From DATKUC01 sp964577375 (GTDB lineage Bacteria; Spirochaetota; Spirochaetia; DSM-27196; DATKUC01), in NCBI GenBank assembly GCA_964577375.1, contig CAZNYW010000016.1, forward strand, positions 1 through 64,000: DNA of 64,000 bases. The letters are read 5' to 3'. The position numbers and the translations under genes are program-made. Under the pieces are notes generated by a model. That model was not told the origin of the DNA and did not search any database. It saw only the letters and a list, made by a program, of their open reading frames with translations. Below, piece after piece: positions 32,981-41,967 of the stretch (positions are counted from its first letter, which is position 1; each line of letters starts with the position of its first letter).

Positions 32981-33946
32981 GTGTCATTGGAAAGGGAAGC
33001 TGCGCTTTTCGCCGGGCCGTTCCATCGCTACAGCGACTACCTCACGCGAAGATACGGCGAAAAAACCTACCGGGTCTCCGTTGATGCAGGTTTCTCCTGC
33101 CCGAACCGGCGCGCCGATCCAAACGGCCGTGGCTGCAGCTACTGTGCAAATGACGGCTCCCGGGCCGCCTATACGCACGGCGGCGCCGACGTCGACGCGC
33201 AGATCACCGGCGCGGTGCGTTTTCTCAGGCGCCGCTACGGGGCGCGCCAGTTCCTGCTCTACTTTCAGGCCTACACCAATACCGATGCGGACCCGGCCGA
33301 TCTGGCTTCAATATACGGTCGTGCCCTTGCGCTCTATCCGTTCCGCGAGCTGATCGTGTCGACTCGTCCGGATGCGCTTTCGGAGGAGAAGGCCGATCTT
33401 CTTGCGAGCTACCACAGCGATCAGCGTGAGGTGTGGGTTGAGCTCGGGCTGCAGTCGGCCAATGATTCGACGCTGGCAGCCATCGCGCGCGGGCACACGG
33501 TCGAGGATTTCGAGCGTGCATACCGGATGCTCCGCCTGCGCGGCGTGAGGCTTTCGGTGCATCTGATATTCGGACTCCCCGGTGAAAGCTGGCCGGAGGT
33601 GATGCGCACCGTGGCCTATGTTGCTTCTCTCGCGCCCGACGGTGTAAAGATACACAATCTGGTTATTCCGCGCAGCGCGCCGCTTTATGAGCAGTACCTG
33701 CAGGGTGAAATGGCGGAGTACGGATACCGGCGCCACCTCGAGTACACGATGAGGGCGCTTGAGCTCCTGCCGGCGTCGACGGTGGTCATGAGGCTCACCT
33801 GCGACATGCACTCGAGCCGGCCCGGGATTCCCCGGCGGCGATGGAACAAGGCTCGGGTCTACCAGGACGTTGAACGGATAATGAGAGAGCGGGGTCGCCG
33901 CCAGGGGAGTCACGCGAAGGAGGTCAGCCATGCAGATCAAAGATAA
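32981..33946 (+). CDS. YhcC-type radical SAM protein (TIGR01212 family)
   Basis: This 321-residue radical SAM protein has a long-spaced cluster motif (Cys40, Cys52, Cys55 in FSCPNRRADPNGRGCSYC) and the family signatures VELGLQSANDSTL and HLIFGLPGES. It also has GVKIHNLVIPRSAPL and the late RLTCDMHSS. The family is widespread, and its reaction is not established to my knowledge. The GTG start at 32981 has GGGAG just upstream. Its 3' end overlaps the next gene by 17 bases. Confidence 0.88.
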   Translation: MSLEREAALFAGPFHRYSDYLTRRYGEKTYRVSVDAGFSCPNRRADPNGRGCSYCANDGSRAAYTHGGADVDAQITGAVRFLRRRYGARQFLLYFQAYTNTDADPADLASIYGRALALYPFRELIVSTRPDALSEEKADLLASYHSDQREVWVELGLQSANDSTLAAIARGHTVEDFERAYRMLRLRGVRLSVHLIFGLPGESWPEVMRTVAYVASLAPDGVKIHNLVIPRSAPLYEQYLQGEMAEYGYRRHLEYTMRALELLPASTVVMRLTCDMHSSRPGIPRRRWNKARVYQDVERIMRERGRRQGSHAKEVSHADQR

Positions 33947-34427
33947 CGTGGTGATGAGCATCATCGAGCAGCTTTCGGACCACTACAAGCGGAATATAAG
34001 CAACCGATTTCTGCGTCCGGCACTGATGCGCGTGCAGCTCGAGTCGCACACGTGGGAGCTCATCGAAAGCATTACCGAAAAGTCCGACTACTATTCCCTT
34101 CAGGGTTACCATCTCGACGAGCTCTACGACCGCGTTCTCGCGCTCGCGGAGTTCATCTACCACGCGCGCAAGGATATCGAGCCCAATCTGCGGGTATATC
34201 TCTCAGGGTCCGGAAGCCACTCCGCCATTCCGAGCGGCAACGAACGCGTGCTTCGGGACATGTCGGTGAACAATTTCCAGTCGAATCTCGCGATAATGAG
34301 CGATCTGGTGAACAAGCTGTACATCGCGGTTGTCGAAATCGACAACAGCATGAATGCCAGCAAGACGCCGGTGCACAAGACCATCCCGCGGCTGAAGGAG
34401 CTCGGCCGCTTCCTGGTTCCCCGCTAG
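33930..34427 (+). CDS. Conserved hypothetical protein, helical
   Basis: This 165-residue protein without signal peptide or membrane segment is predicted largely helical (MSIIEQLSDHYKRNISNRFL, ELYDRVLALAEFIYHARKDIEPNLRVYL, NNFQSNLAIMSDLVNKLYIAVVEIDN). I recognise no domain. It has a strong GGAGG ribosome site (33917-33921) inside the end of the radical SAM gene, which it overlaps by 17 bases, so the two are co-transcribed. It converges on the aminotransferase gene with two bases between stops. Confidence 0.75.
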   Translation: MQIKDNVVMSIIEQLSDHYKRNISNRFLRPALMRVQLESHTWELIESITEKSDYYSLQGYHLDELYDRVLALAEFIYHARKDIEPNLRVYLSGSGSHSAIPSGNERVLRDMSVNNFQSNLAIMSDLVNKLYIAVVEIDNSMNASKTPVHKTIPRLKELGRFLVPR

Positions 34428-34429
34428 CC

Positions 34430-35752
34430 TCAGGCGGCCGCCAGGGTCGCTGCCGCGCGGAAAATCTCCATATAGAGCGGCTCGAGGTCGCCGACGTCGA
34501 TGCTGGCGAAGGCGACGCGCACGAAGGTGTCCTGGATGGAAATCACGCCTATTCCCTTCTCGAGGAGCGCGAGCCGCAGCGCCTCCGCGCTCAGTCCGTT
34601 GCACCGGAAGCTCATGAAGTAACCGGAATTGAACGGGAGCGGCTCGAGCAGCGGCTTCCCCGTGGTTGCATCGCGCGGGATCACGGTTTCGGGATTCGAG
34701 AGAAGCTCCCGCAGCCGTATGTAACGGTCGCGCAGCTGTGCAAACTCCGTTGCCTTTTCCTGCCGATAGGTCGGGCTTTTCATCACCTTGAGCAGCAGGT
34801 GCTGCGCGAGGCCGGAGGAGTTGGAGATCGTCGAACGGATCGCTCCCATCAGCTTTCGCTCGAGAGCTGCATAGTGCGGTTCCGAAAGGCCTTTGGAGGC
34901 GATCGTGACGAACCCGACGCGGAACCCCCAGACGAACTCCTCCTTGGTCGCGCCGTCGACCTTCACTGCCAGGACCTTCTCATGTATGTCCGCGAGCCGG
35001 GCAAACAGCGACTCGGTGCAGGTGTTCTCATCGTAGAACAGGCCGAAATAGGCGTCGTCCGTGACCACCAGCACGTCGGTTCCGGCCTCGGCCTGCTCGG
35101 AGATACAGCGGACCAGATCGTCCGCTTCGGCACGGGTCGGCGAGTAGCCGGTGGGATTGTTCGGAAAGTTCAGAAGCAGCGCAATCCGGCCCTTGCCCGC
35201 ATTGTCACGGAGGACACCGCGGAGACCCTCCACGTTGAGTTTCTTCGCCGCATCGAAGAAGGGAAACGTAACCACCTTGCCGCCCTTCTGTTCTTCGAAT
35301 ATGAGACGGTAGTTTCCCCAGAACATGTCCGGAATTATGGTGGTGTCGCCCGGATCGGTAAACAGGCTCGCGGCCTGGAAGACGCCGTTCGTCAGCCCCG
35401 GTGTCACAACCGGCTGCATGAACAGCTTGCCTTCAAGCGAAGGGTTTTTCTCGATCATCTCGCGCTTCCACGTCTCCCGAAGCTCCGCAATTCCTGCGGT
35501 GGGCGCGTAGGCGACCGCCTCCCTTGGCGTGAGGTCCCTAAGCAGCGCTTTGAGGCTCGGCAGCATCAACGGCTGCCCGTGCGCATAGGCCATGCCCACG
35601 GTCGCGTTGAAACGGGTAGCCTTGCGGTCGGCCTCGGCGGACTGTGCTACGATGCCTTTTGGGAAGTAGATGCGCCGTCCAAAGTCGGAGAGCATGCGGC
35701 CGGCGATCGTCCCTTCGAGAGCGCTATTGAGCTCTGCAGCAAGCGTGTTCAT
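34430..35752 (-). CDS. PLP-dependent class I/II aminotransferase
   Basis: This 440-residue fold-type I aminotransferase has NFPNNPTG (substrate/PLP contact), DDAYFGLFYDE and the PLP lysine in KVDGATKEEFVWGFRVGF, followed by the arginine of the phosphate site. The substrate is probably an amino acid such as aspartate or an aromatic. No biosynthetic neighbours narrow it down. It is convergent with the hypothetical gene at 33930 and divergent from the lipoprotein at 35929. Confidence 0.85.
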   Translation of the reverse strand: MNTLAAELNSALEGTIAGRMLSDFGRRIYFPKGIVAQSAEADRKATRFNATVGMAYAHGQPLMLPSLKALLRDLTPREAVAYAPTAGIAELRETWKREMIEKNPSLEGKLFMQPVVTPGLTNGVFQAASLFTDPGDTTIIPDMFWGNYRLIFEEQKGGKVVTFPFFDAAKKLNVEGLRGVLRDNAGKGRIALLLNFPNNPTGYSPTRAEADDLVRCISEQAEAGTDVLVVTDDAYFGLFYDENTCTESLFARLADIHEKVLAVKVDGATKEEFVWGFRVGFVTIASKGLSEPHYAALERKLMGAIRSTISNSSGLAQHLLLKVMKSPTYRQEKATEFAQLRDRYIRLRELLSNPETVIPRDATTGKPLLEPLPFNSGYFMSFRCNGLSAEALRLALLEKGIGVISIQDTFVRVAFASIDVGDLEPLYMEIFRAAATLAAA

Positions 35753-35928
35753 GGTGCAGAAGGATATCCGGAGCGGACGCTTGATGCAAGGAGGCAGCTG
35801 CGGGGGGTGGTGCGACGGCTCCTCTTGTTTTTTGCCGAGGGTGTGAGATACTTTGTTCTGGGTTGAGCGGTTCCTGAATTTGCGCCGGCCGTACGGCCAC
35901 GGGAGACCGCAACAAAACGGGGGAGCAC

Positions 35929-36777
35929 ATGAAAAAAGGTTTGATGATAGGGGCCGCGCTTGCTGCGGGTCTGCTTCTGAGCAGCTGTCTCCAGGTGAAT
36001 ACCACGATCAGCGTCAATCCGGACGGCAGCGGAACGGTAGAGCAGAAGGTTCTGATGAAGAGCGAGATGATGGCCATGATGGCAGGCCTGAGCGCCATGG
36101 GCCAGGACAACCAGAACGGCTCAGAACAGTCGGCCAAGCCGTTCTCACTGTTCGACAAGGACCAGCTCACAAAGGATGCGGAGAAGATGGGCGCGGGCGT
36201 GAAGCTCAAAAGCGCAGAACCTCTGAAGAACGATTTCGGTGAAGGATACCGCGCGGTCTATTCCTTCAGCGACATCACGAAGGTTCAGATCAATCAGAAT
36301 CCCGGCGACACGCTTCCATCTCAAATGCAGTCGGGCAATACCGAGTCCGCATCGACCACTACCCCGGACTATGTCCGCTTTGCCTTCAGACGCGGTTCAC
36401 CCTCGGTGCTCACCATCACCTTTCCGACGCCGCCCAAGGACAAGTCCGGAAACGCAGCGGCCTCGGACTCCTCCTCCGACAACAGCAAAATGACGGAGCA
36501 GGATCTCGCAATGGTGACGCAGTTCTACCAGGACATGCAGATCACCACTGATGTGGTTCTCGACGGATCGGTCGTCAGCAGCAATGCCACCTACCGCAAC
36601 GGCAACCGCGTTACGCTTCTTGATTTTCAGTTCAATCAGCTGCTCGCCAATCCCGAGTTCAAGTCGAAGCTCATGGAGGGCAAGAGCGCCGAGATGAGCA
36701 ATTTCCAGAACCTCGGTAAGACCTTCCCCGGGCTGAAGATCGAGACCAAACCCTCCATCGAGGTCCGCTTCCGCTGA
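35929..36777 (+). CDS. Lipoprotein of unknown function
   Basis: This 282-residue protein has a clear lipobox LSSC (Cys20). The mature part begins LQVNTTISVNPDGSGTVEQKVLMKSEMM, a pattern seen in bacterial lipoproteins whose N-terminal beta-sandwich carries a DGSG turn. The middle is Ser/Asp-rich, and it ends KIETKPSIEVRFR. GGGGGAG precedes ATG 35929. A possible promoter is TTGTTT (35826-35831) with GATACT (35848-35853). A palindromic hairpin follows the stop. Confidence 0.78.
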   Translation: MKKGLMIGAALAAGLLLSSCLQVNTTISVNPDGSGTVEQKVLMKSEMMAMMAGLSAMGQDNQNGSEQSAKPFSLFDKDQLTKDAEKMGAGVKLKSAEPLKNDFGEGYRAVYSFSDITKVQINQNPGDTLPSQMQSGNTESASTTTPDYVRFAFRRGSPSVLTITFPTPPKDKSGNAAASDSSSDNSKMTEQDLAMVTQFYQDMQITTDVVLDGSVVSSNATYRNGNRVTLLDFQFNQLLANPEFKSKLMEGKSAEMSNFQNLGKTFPGLKIETKPSIEVRFR

Positions 36778-36786
36778 GATCTGCTG

Positions 36787-36819
36787 GCGCGTCAACGCGG
36801 CATGGCTTCGTTGACGCGC
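36787..36819 (+). terminator. Hairpin after the lipoprotein gene (possible terminator)
   Basis: GCGCGTCAACG (36787-36797) pairs perfectly over 11 bp with CGTTGACGCGC (36809-36819). No T-run follows, so termination is uncertain. It ends 5 bases before the -35 box of the next gene. Confidence 0.5.
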
Positions 36820-36824
36820 TCAGA

Positions 36825-36853
36825 TTGACAATTATATCCATTTTTCATAAGAT
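36825..36853 (+). promoter_or_regulatory. Promoter of the 36860 gene (leaderless arrangement)
   Basis: Consensus TTGACA (36825-36830) and TAAGAT (36848-36853) are 17 bases apart. The -10 ends 6 nt before ATG 36860, placing the expected transcription start on the ATG. Confidence 0.75.
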
Positions 36854-36859
36854 TGGGGC

Positions 36860-38440
36860 ATGAGCCCACCAGACCTGGACTCGGACAGGACCATGCCCGG
36901 CCAGGCGCGCGCTGCCTCGGAACCAGGATTTTTCGAGAAGCTCCTCCTCTTTTTCGTCGGCGGCGGCGACCCCGAGCGGGAGAAGCGCCGGCTCCTCAAA
37001 CAGATTGCCAGGAGTCTCAAGAAGCAGCGATTCAAGTTCTACCGGCCGAAAGGCGAGGAAGCTCTTCCCGCGATGGCCCGGTTCTTTTTCGAAATCTACA
37101 AAGTCGTCGGTCCCGCCCGAAATCTGATCGCCAACGCTCCGGAATCTTCGGCGCTCAAATCGATCGTGGTGGAGAACTATCTCTCCGAGTCGCAGAAGCA
37201 GGTCCGCGAGGAGTTTGACGAGGCGGCTATCCGCGAGCGCGCTTCGAACATTCCGGCACGGGAGCTTGCGAACCAGCTCAAGGAGTCGATGGTTCGCTTC
37301 TTCAGCGACTTCGATTCACCGATCGTCAAACGAATCAATTCGGTCTACAGCTCGCTCCTGGATTTCGTCCGCTTCGCAAGCTACGACTACTATTTCGTAC
37401 TGCGGAAATTCGATTCCTCCCTTCAGGAAGGCAACTTTTCGGGCAACCCCAAATTCGAGATCATCAGCATCGAGTACGTCGCGGACGACCTGAAGGACTT
37501 CCTCGAGGTTAGTTTTCCCATCGACCGCGACGCCGGCTGGGAAGAGGTTTTCGACCTGCTGAACCAGTATCGCGGAATCGAAGTGATCTCCCGTCCGGCC
37601 TGGAAGAAGCTGCAGTCGACCATCGATGAGGTGAAGAAATCGGGAGTGCTGAACCTCATCATTCAGCACGCCGGTCAGGATCCCTTCTACAAACCGGCGG
37701 TGAGCGTGACCAGTGAACGGATCGTCGAGCCCTATCTGAACAAGATAAAGACACAAACCGAGACAACGCTCCAGAAGATCCTTCACGAGCGGCGCAATCA
37801 GAAGATCGAGCAGCTGGTAAAGACCGTATTCGGAACCATCGCCGTCTCGAGAACCAAGAATTACACCGAGAAGGCCAGCGTCGTCTTCGCCAAGCGGATG
37901 GTCGCAGGCTTTACCCGCACGGAACCGGTCAATTACCTGAAGGCCTTTCTTCTCGACTACTTCAAGAAGGACATCCGGGAGCTGCATGATCTTCTCATCG
38001 TCCGCGGCAGCTGGTCGACGACCATTCTCTCGCAGCAGTTTTCCGAAGCCTACCACCAGACGATGACCATAGCAGAAAGCATCGTGACCTTCGACGATTC
38101 GCTTGCCGACGAGGGCGAGCTGGGCATGAAGCTGAGGAAGGCGATGGGCCGGATCGTCGACCGCGATCCGGGATCGAACAAGCTGTTGCGGACACAGCTC
38201 GACGAGGTCAACCGGATGGCGCAGCAGATGATCAACGAAGCGGCACAGAACCTCATCGTCATCGCGAAGAATCTTCGTTCGATCCTGGACGATCACGAAC
38301 GGACCGAGCGCGAGCTGCTGCTCAACTGGAAAGAGCTGGAATCCCTGTCGGAGGAGCCGATCAAGACGCGAATTGTGGTGATCTACAAGAAGATTTACTA
38401 CTTCGTGCAGCTCATGCAGATCTTCGTGAAGTCGCAATAG
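36860..38440 (+). CDS. Large helical protein of unknown function (spirochaetal type)
   Basis: This 526-residue protein has no signal peptide or membrane segment, mostly alpha-helical with many charged residues. An N-terminal patch EKLLLFFVGGGDPEREKRRLLKQIARSLKKQRFKFYRPKGEEALP is followed by repeated helical segments. I associate this architecture with a spirochaete-restricted family (possibly DUF5312), but this is from memory and unverified. It is transcribed alone from a strong, apparently leaderless promoter. MITE copy B begins 9 bases after its stop. Confidence 0.7.
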   Translation: MSPPDLDSDRTMPGQARAASEPGFFEKLLLFFVGGGDPEREKRRLLKQIARSLKKQRFKFYRPKGEEALPAMARFFFEIYKVVGPARNLIANAPESSALKSIVVENYLSESQKQVREEFDEAAIRERASNIPARELANQLKESMVRFFSDFDSPIVKRINSVYSSLLDFVRFASYDYYFVLRKFDSSLQEGNFSGNPKFEIISIEYVADDLKDFLEVSFPIDRDAGWEEVFDLLNQYRGIEVISRPAWKKLQSTIDEVKKSGVLNLIIQHAGQDPFYKPAVSVTSERIVEPYLNKIKTQTETTLQKILHERRNQKIEQLVKTVFGTIAVSRTKNYTEKASVVFAKRMVAGFTRTEPVNYLKAFLLDYFKKDIRELHDLLIVRGSWSTTILSQQFSEAYHQTMTIAESIVTFDDSLADEGELGMKLRKAMGRIVDRDPGSNKLLRTQLDEVNRMAQQMINEAAQNLIVIAKNLRSILDDHERTERELLLNWKELESLSEEPIKTRIVVIYKKIYYFVQLMQIFVKSQ

Positions 38441-38448
38441 CTCGGCAG

Positions 38449-38583
38449 TATCAGGAAGCGTGTTGATAAATCAGCATAAGTCATTGCAGGAAATATCTTT
38501 AACTGCAAATACGAATCAACGGTACCGCAAGTTCTGATGCAGCGTGGAAATGACGGCGCGATATCAACAAGCTTCTTTATACC
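38449..38583 (+). repeat. MITE-like interspersed element, copy B
   Basis: This 135-bp non-coding element lies between the convergent stops of the 36860 gene and the alkyltransferase gene. The left end is TATCAGGAAGCGTGTTGATA (38449-38468), and the right end is ATCAACAAGCTTCTTTATACC (to 38583). The core shares CATAAGTC, ATATC-TTA and CAAGTTCTGA with other copies. No flanking direct repeat was found, suggesting an older insertion. Confidence 0.85.
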
Positions 38584-38598
38584 ACCCTTGCGGCGTGT

Positions 38599-39138
38599 TC
38601 AGGCGGTGCGATCCGATTCCTTCTCTACAGTCTTCTTTTCCAGATCCAGCAGATACGTCTTTGTCCGCGCGCCCGACTCGTCGCTGAGGCTGCGCAGGGC
38701 GTAGTGGCCGATTCCGCCGGACGCGGGCAGAACCCGGTGGCACGGTACCAGGATGGGGAGGTGGTTCTGGGCGACCGCGTTTCCAACCGCCCGCGCGGCA
38801 TTGCGTCTACCCACCTTCTGTGCCACATCGCCGTAGGTCATTACCGAACCGTAGGGAATCTTCAGCAGACGGTTCCAGACCGAGAGCTGAAAATCGGTGC
38901 CTTCGAGCATCAGGTCGACGGTGAAGCGTTTACGGCTGCCGCGGAAGTATTCGTCGAGTTGAAACGCAAGCTCCCCGCAGGCGTAGGGGTTTGCCTCGAT
39001 GTGATAGCGCTCCCTGAGTGAGGGGTCGTCGGTGTAACCGACTCGCACGGCGGCGCCCCTGCGATCGACCGCGAGATAGAGTCCGCCGATGGGCGATTCA
39101 TAGCGGTGAACATAGAGGATTGGGCGTTTGTACGGCAT
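38599..39138 (-). CDS. ogt: Methylated-DNA-[protein]-cysteine S-methyltransferase
   Basis: This 179-residue suicide repair protein removes alkyl groups from O6-alkylguanine. The active-site motif is PCHRV with acceptor Cys133, preceded by the helix-turn-helix region IPYGSVMTYGDVAQKVGRRNAARAVGNAVAQN. The N-terminal ~80 residues are the Ogt-type domain, and there is no AdaA metal domain. It is flanked on both sides by MITE-like elements (copies B and C). Confidence 0.93.
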   Translation of the reverse strand: MPYKRPILYVHRYESPIGGLYLAVDRRGAAVRVGYTDDPSLRERYHIEANPYACGELAFQLDEYFRGSRKRFTVDLMLEGTDFQLSVWNRLLKIPYGSVMTYGDVAQKVGRRNAARAVGNAVAQNHLPILVPCHRVLPASGGIGHYALRSLSDESGARTKTYLLDLEKKTVEKESDRTA

Positions 39139-39165
39139 AAGAGTACCTGCAGGAGCCCATTATAT

Positions 39166-39175
39166 CAGACCGTCC
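39166..39175 (+). repeat. Left 10-bp direct repeat flanking MITE copy C
   Basis: CAGACCGTCC at 39166-39175 is repeated exactly at 39318-39327, on the other side of the element. It is a likely target-site duplication. Confidence 0.7.
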
Positions 39176-39179
39176 AGAG

Positions 39180-39313
39180 TATCAACAAGCGTGTTAATAA
39201 ATCGCCATAAGTCTTTACAGTTCATATCCTTAGTCAAAAATACTCATCTGCGGCATCTCAAGTTCTGACATCGCATAGACCTGGCCGCACAGTATCAACA
39301 GGCTTCTTTATAC
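39180..39313 (+). repeat. MITE-like interspersed element, copy C
   Basis: This 134-bp core element has left end TATCAACAAGCGTGTTAATA (39180-39199) and right end TATCAACAGGCTTCTTTATAC. It lies between the divergent starts of ogt and the acetyltransferase gene. The perfect 10-bp repeat CAGACCGTCC brackets it (39166-39175 and 39318-39327). This is the best evidence in the window that the family moves or moved by transposition. Confidence 0.9.
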
Positions 39314-39367
39314 ATCACAGACCGTCCTATATTGTACAGTTCGCGGCTTCATGTCAGGATTGCCGCC

Positions 39368-40516
39368 ATGGAAAACATCCGTATCGTCGAAGTCCGCACG
39401 CGCTCCGAGGAGGCGGCGTTCATCGATCTGCCATTCACCCTCTACCGGGGTAATCGCTGCTGGGTGCCCTGGTTCAATACCGACATGCGAAAGATCCTGC
39501 GCAGAAAGCACCCCTTTTTCGAGCATTCTCCGGGCAGTTTCTTTCTCGCAATGCGCGGCACAGCGGGAGTCGGACAGGCTGCCGGTCGCATCTGCGTTGT
39601 TGCCAACAAGCGTTACAACGAGAGTCATGGAACGAGGACGGCACACTTCTACTTCTTCGACTCCGTCGACGACGAGGATGTTGCCCGTGCGCTTTTCGAC
39701 GCCGCGGCCGAGTGGGCAGGGGCCAACGGCTGCGATGAGATTGCCGGTCCGATGCTCTTCGGCGGCGCAACCGGAAGCGGCATCCTGATCCGGGGATTCG
39801 GAGAGCGCTCGGCGATGACGATGATGGGCTACAACCACCCCTACTACGAGCGGCTTTTGGAATCGCTCGGGTTCGTCAAGCAGATTGATTTCTATTCGTT
39901 CAAGCTCGATCCTGCGACGTTCCGAATGGACGAACGGGTTGTCTCGGTGGCCGAGAAGGTGCTCGCCCGCGGCCGTTTCAGGGTGATGAGGTTCCGGTCG
40001 AAACGCGAGCTTCTGAAGTACGCCCCGCAGATAGCCGCGCTGTACAACGAGACGCTCGCCGACCACACCGAGGGCTATCCTCTCACCGAAGCCGAGCTCA
40101 AGCAGGTTACCAGCGATCTGGCCCTCGTCGGCCAGGCCGATCTCATCAAGATTCTTACCTACGACGGAGCGATAATCGGCTTTCTCTTCGGCTTTCCCGA
40201 CCTCTCGGCGGCGCTTCAGCGCTCGAAGGGCCGGATAACGCCCCGGTCGGTGCTCGATCTGCTGCTCGAGTTCAGACGGACCAATCGACTGATCGTCAAC
40301 GGGGCCGGTATCGTTCCGCGCTACCAGCGGCTCGGCGGAAATGCGCTGCTCTACTACGAGCTCGAACGGACAATCCGCTCACGCACCGGCCGGATTGCCT
40401 TCGTGCATGCAGACCTCACGCAGATCGCGGAAACAACCGAGCTGATGCTCGCCGACATGCGCCGGATCGGCGCTGAACCCTACAAGATCCATCGCGCCTA
40501 TCGGAAGATGCTGTAA
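39368..40516 (+). CDS. GNAT-like N-acetyltransferase family protein
   Basis: This 382-residue protein starts with the pattern FIDLPFTLYRGNRCWVPWFNTD, found in a family of large bacterial GNAT-like proteins. It ends with an acetyltransferase-like half (ILTYDGAIIGFLFGFPDLS, NGAGIVPRYQRLGGNALLYYELERTI), where the Q/RxxGxx acetyl-CoA loop appears as RYQRLGGNA. Substrate unknown. ATG 39368 is preferred over an in-frame TTG at 39332, with AGGA about 10 nt upstream. The region from 39139 to 39367 before it is occupied by MITE copy C. Confidence 0.75.
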   Translation: MENIRIVEVRTRSEEAAFIDLPFTLYRGNRCWVPWFNTDMRKILRRKHPFFEHSPGSFFLAMRGTAGVGQAAGRICVVANKRYNESHGTRTAHFYFFDSVDDEDVARALFDAAAEWAGANGCDEIAGPMLFGGATGSGILIRGFGERSAMTMMGYNHPYYERLLESLGFVKQIDFYSFKLDPATFRMDERVVSVAEKVLARGRFRVMRFRSKRELLKYAPQIAALYNETLADHTEGYPLTEAELKQVTSDLALVGQADLIKILTYDGAIIGFLFGFPDLSAALQRSKGRITPRSVLDLLLEFRRTNRLIVNGAGIVPRYQRLGGNALLYYELERTIRSRTGRIAFVHADLTQIAETTELMLADMRRIGAEPYKIHRAYRKML

Positions 40517-40546
40517 GGAAGCGACCGGGCGATCGCTGGGGCGCGG

Positions 40547-41821
40547 TCAGGGTCGCGCTGTCGGCATCAGAAAGGGTGAGATGAGGCTTCTCGTCTTTTC
40601 GGGCACCTGTGCGCGTATGTGGATGGTTCCGTCGACATAGTCTGTCGCGAGCACGTGTCCGGTACGGTGAACGAGCGCGGCCAGATCGTACCGGCTCGCC
40701 GGCAGCACCATCTCCACGGCGTCCATCCTGCTGGCGACCACCTCCTGTATCGCGGCCACGAGCTGTTCCACTCCGTAGCCGCTCAACGTCGACAGTGCCA
40801 CGGTGTGTTGCGGCGCGCCCGACGGATCGGCCGGCGGAACAGCTTCGAGGAGGTCCACCTTGTTAAGCACCATGATCACCGGCTTGTCGCCCGTGCCAAT
40901 CTCGTCGAGCACCTGGCGGGTGATCTGGACCTGGTGATCCATGGTGGAGCTCGAAGCGTCGACCACGTGAATCAGGAAATCCGCGAGCACCGTCTCCTCA
41001 AGCGTAGACCGGAACGCGTCCACGAGGTCGTGCGGCAGCTTGCGGATGAAGCCGACGGTGTCGGTAAGAAGGGTCTCCGTGCCGTCAGGAAGGGAGAGCC
41101 GCCGTGTGGTAGGGTCGAGGGTAGCGAAGAGCTTGTCCTCCACCAGTACCTGTGCGCGGGTAAGTCGGTTGAGGAGCGAGGACTTGCCTGCGTTTGTGTA
41201 GCCGACGATGGCACCGGTGGGCACCGGCACTCCGGTACGGTGCTTTCTCATGGTGGCGCGCTGCTCGCGCACGCGCGACAGGTCCCGCTTCACCCGCGCT
41301 ATGCGGTTCACGACGACACGCCTGTCGGCTTCGAGCTGCGTTTCGCCCTCGCCGCGAGTCCCGCGCGCGCCTCCGCGCTGCCGGGAGAGATGGGTCCATT
41401 GGCGTTTCAGCCGCGGCAGCGAGTACTCCAGCCTTGCGAGCGCAACCTGCAGATTCGCTTCACGGGTGAATGCCCGGTCCGCGAAGATCTCGAGGATGAC
41501 CTCGTGCCGGTCGATGACGCAAAGTTGTGAGCTTTTTTCCCAGTTCCGCTGCTGCGCGGGCGAGAGATCGTCGTCGAAAACGATGTACTCGGTGCCGAGC
41601 TCGTCGGCGCGGTCGATGAGCTCCCTCGTTTTCCCGGACCCCAGCAGAAAGCGGGGATGCGGCTGGGACAGGCGGACTATCGCGCTTTCCGCCGGGATTA
41701 TCCCGATGGTTCGCACCAGTTGGCGAAGCTCGTCCATGGACTCGGTAACACTTGCGTGGTCGTCGTCAGGCCGCTCGATCGCCACAAGAAGGGCGCTCTC
41801 TGATGAGGCGTATTCGTTCAT
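40547..41821 (-). CDS. hflX: Ribosome-associated GTPase HflX
   Basis: This 424-residue GTPase rescues or splits stalled ribosomes. The N-terminal HflX domain (~1-200: HPRFLLGSGKTREL, VFDDDLSPAQQRNWE, DRHEVILEIFADRA, GGARGTRGEGETQLE) precedes the G domain with GYTNAGKSS (G1), DPTTRR (G2), DTVGFI (G3) and LNKVD (G4). The start at 41821 lies 9 nt behind a -10 box with no Shine-Dalgarno. It stands alone between the acetyltransferase gene and the divergent nucleotidase-like gene. Confidence 0.95.
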   Translation of the reverse strand: MNEYASSESALLVAIERPDDDHASVTESMDELRQLVRTIGIIPAESAIVRLSQPHPRFLLGSGKTRELIDRADELGTEYIVFDDDLSPAQQRNWEKSSQLCVIDRHEVILEIFADRAFTREANLQVALARLEYSLPRLKRQWTHLSRQRGGARGTRGEGETQLEADRRVVVNRIARVKRDLSRVREQRATMRKHRTGVPVPTGAIVGYTNAGKSSLLNRLTRAQVLVEDKLFATLDPTTRRLSLPDGTETLLTDTVGFIRKLPHDLVDAFRSTLEETVLADFLIHVVDASSSTMDHQVQITRQVLDEIGTGDKPVIMVLNKVDLLEAVPPADPSGAPQHTVALSTLSGYGVEQLVAAIQEVVASRMDAVEMVLPASRYDLAALVHRTGHVLATDYVDGTIHIRAQVPEKTRSLISPFLMPTARP

Positions 41822-41830
41822 GCTGTCTCA

Positions 41831-41860
41831 ATCATGGTGAGAACCATGCCGCGGCGTCAA
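41831..41860 (-). promoter_or_regulatory. hflX promoter (near-leaderless)
   Basis: On the minus strand, TTGACG (41860-41855) and CATGAT (41836-41831) are 18 bases apart. The -10 ends 9 nt before ATG 41821, and the gap TGAGACAGC is not a ribosome site. Confidence 0.5.
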
Positions 41861-41919
41861 CTGGTCCCGCATGTTCCCGTCCGGCGGGTACACTGGCCGC
41901 TGTACGCAGCGGATTGATT

Positions 41920-41948
41920 TTGACACCGGCCGGCGCATTCCGTATGAT
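41920..41948 (+). promoter_or_regulatory. Promoter of the 5'-nucleotidase-like gene
   Basis: Consensus TTGACA (41920-41925) and TATGAT (41943-41948) are 17 bases apart. A GGGGG ribosome site (41956-41960) precedes GTG 41968. Confidence 0.75.
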
Positions 41949-41967
41949 TGGACCGCGGGGGTAAGCA

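Noticed and set aside
38449..38583. MITE copies A and B as shared terminators of convergent genes
   Set aside because: Copies C and D sit between divergent gene starts, and none has a GC stem followed by a T-run.
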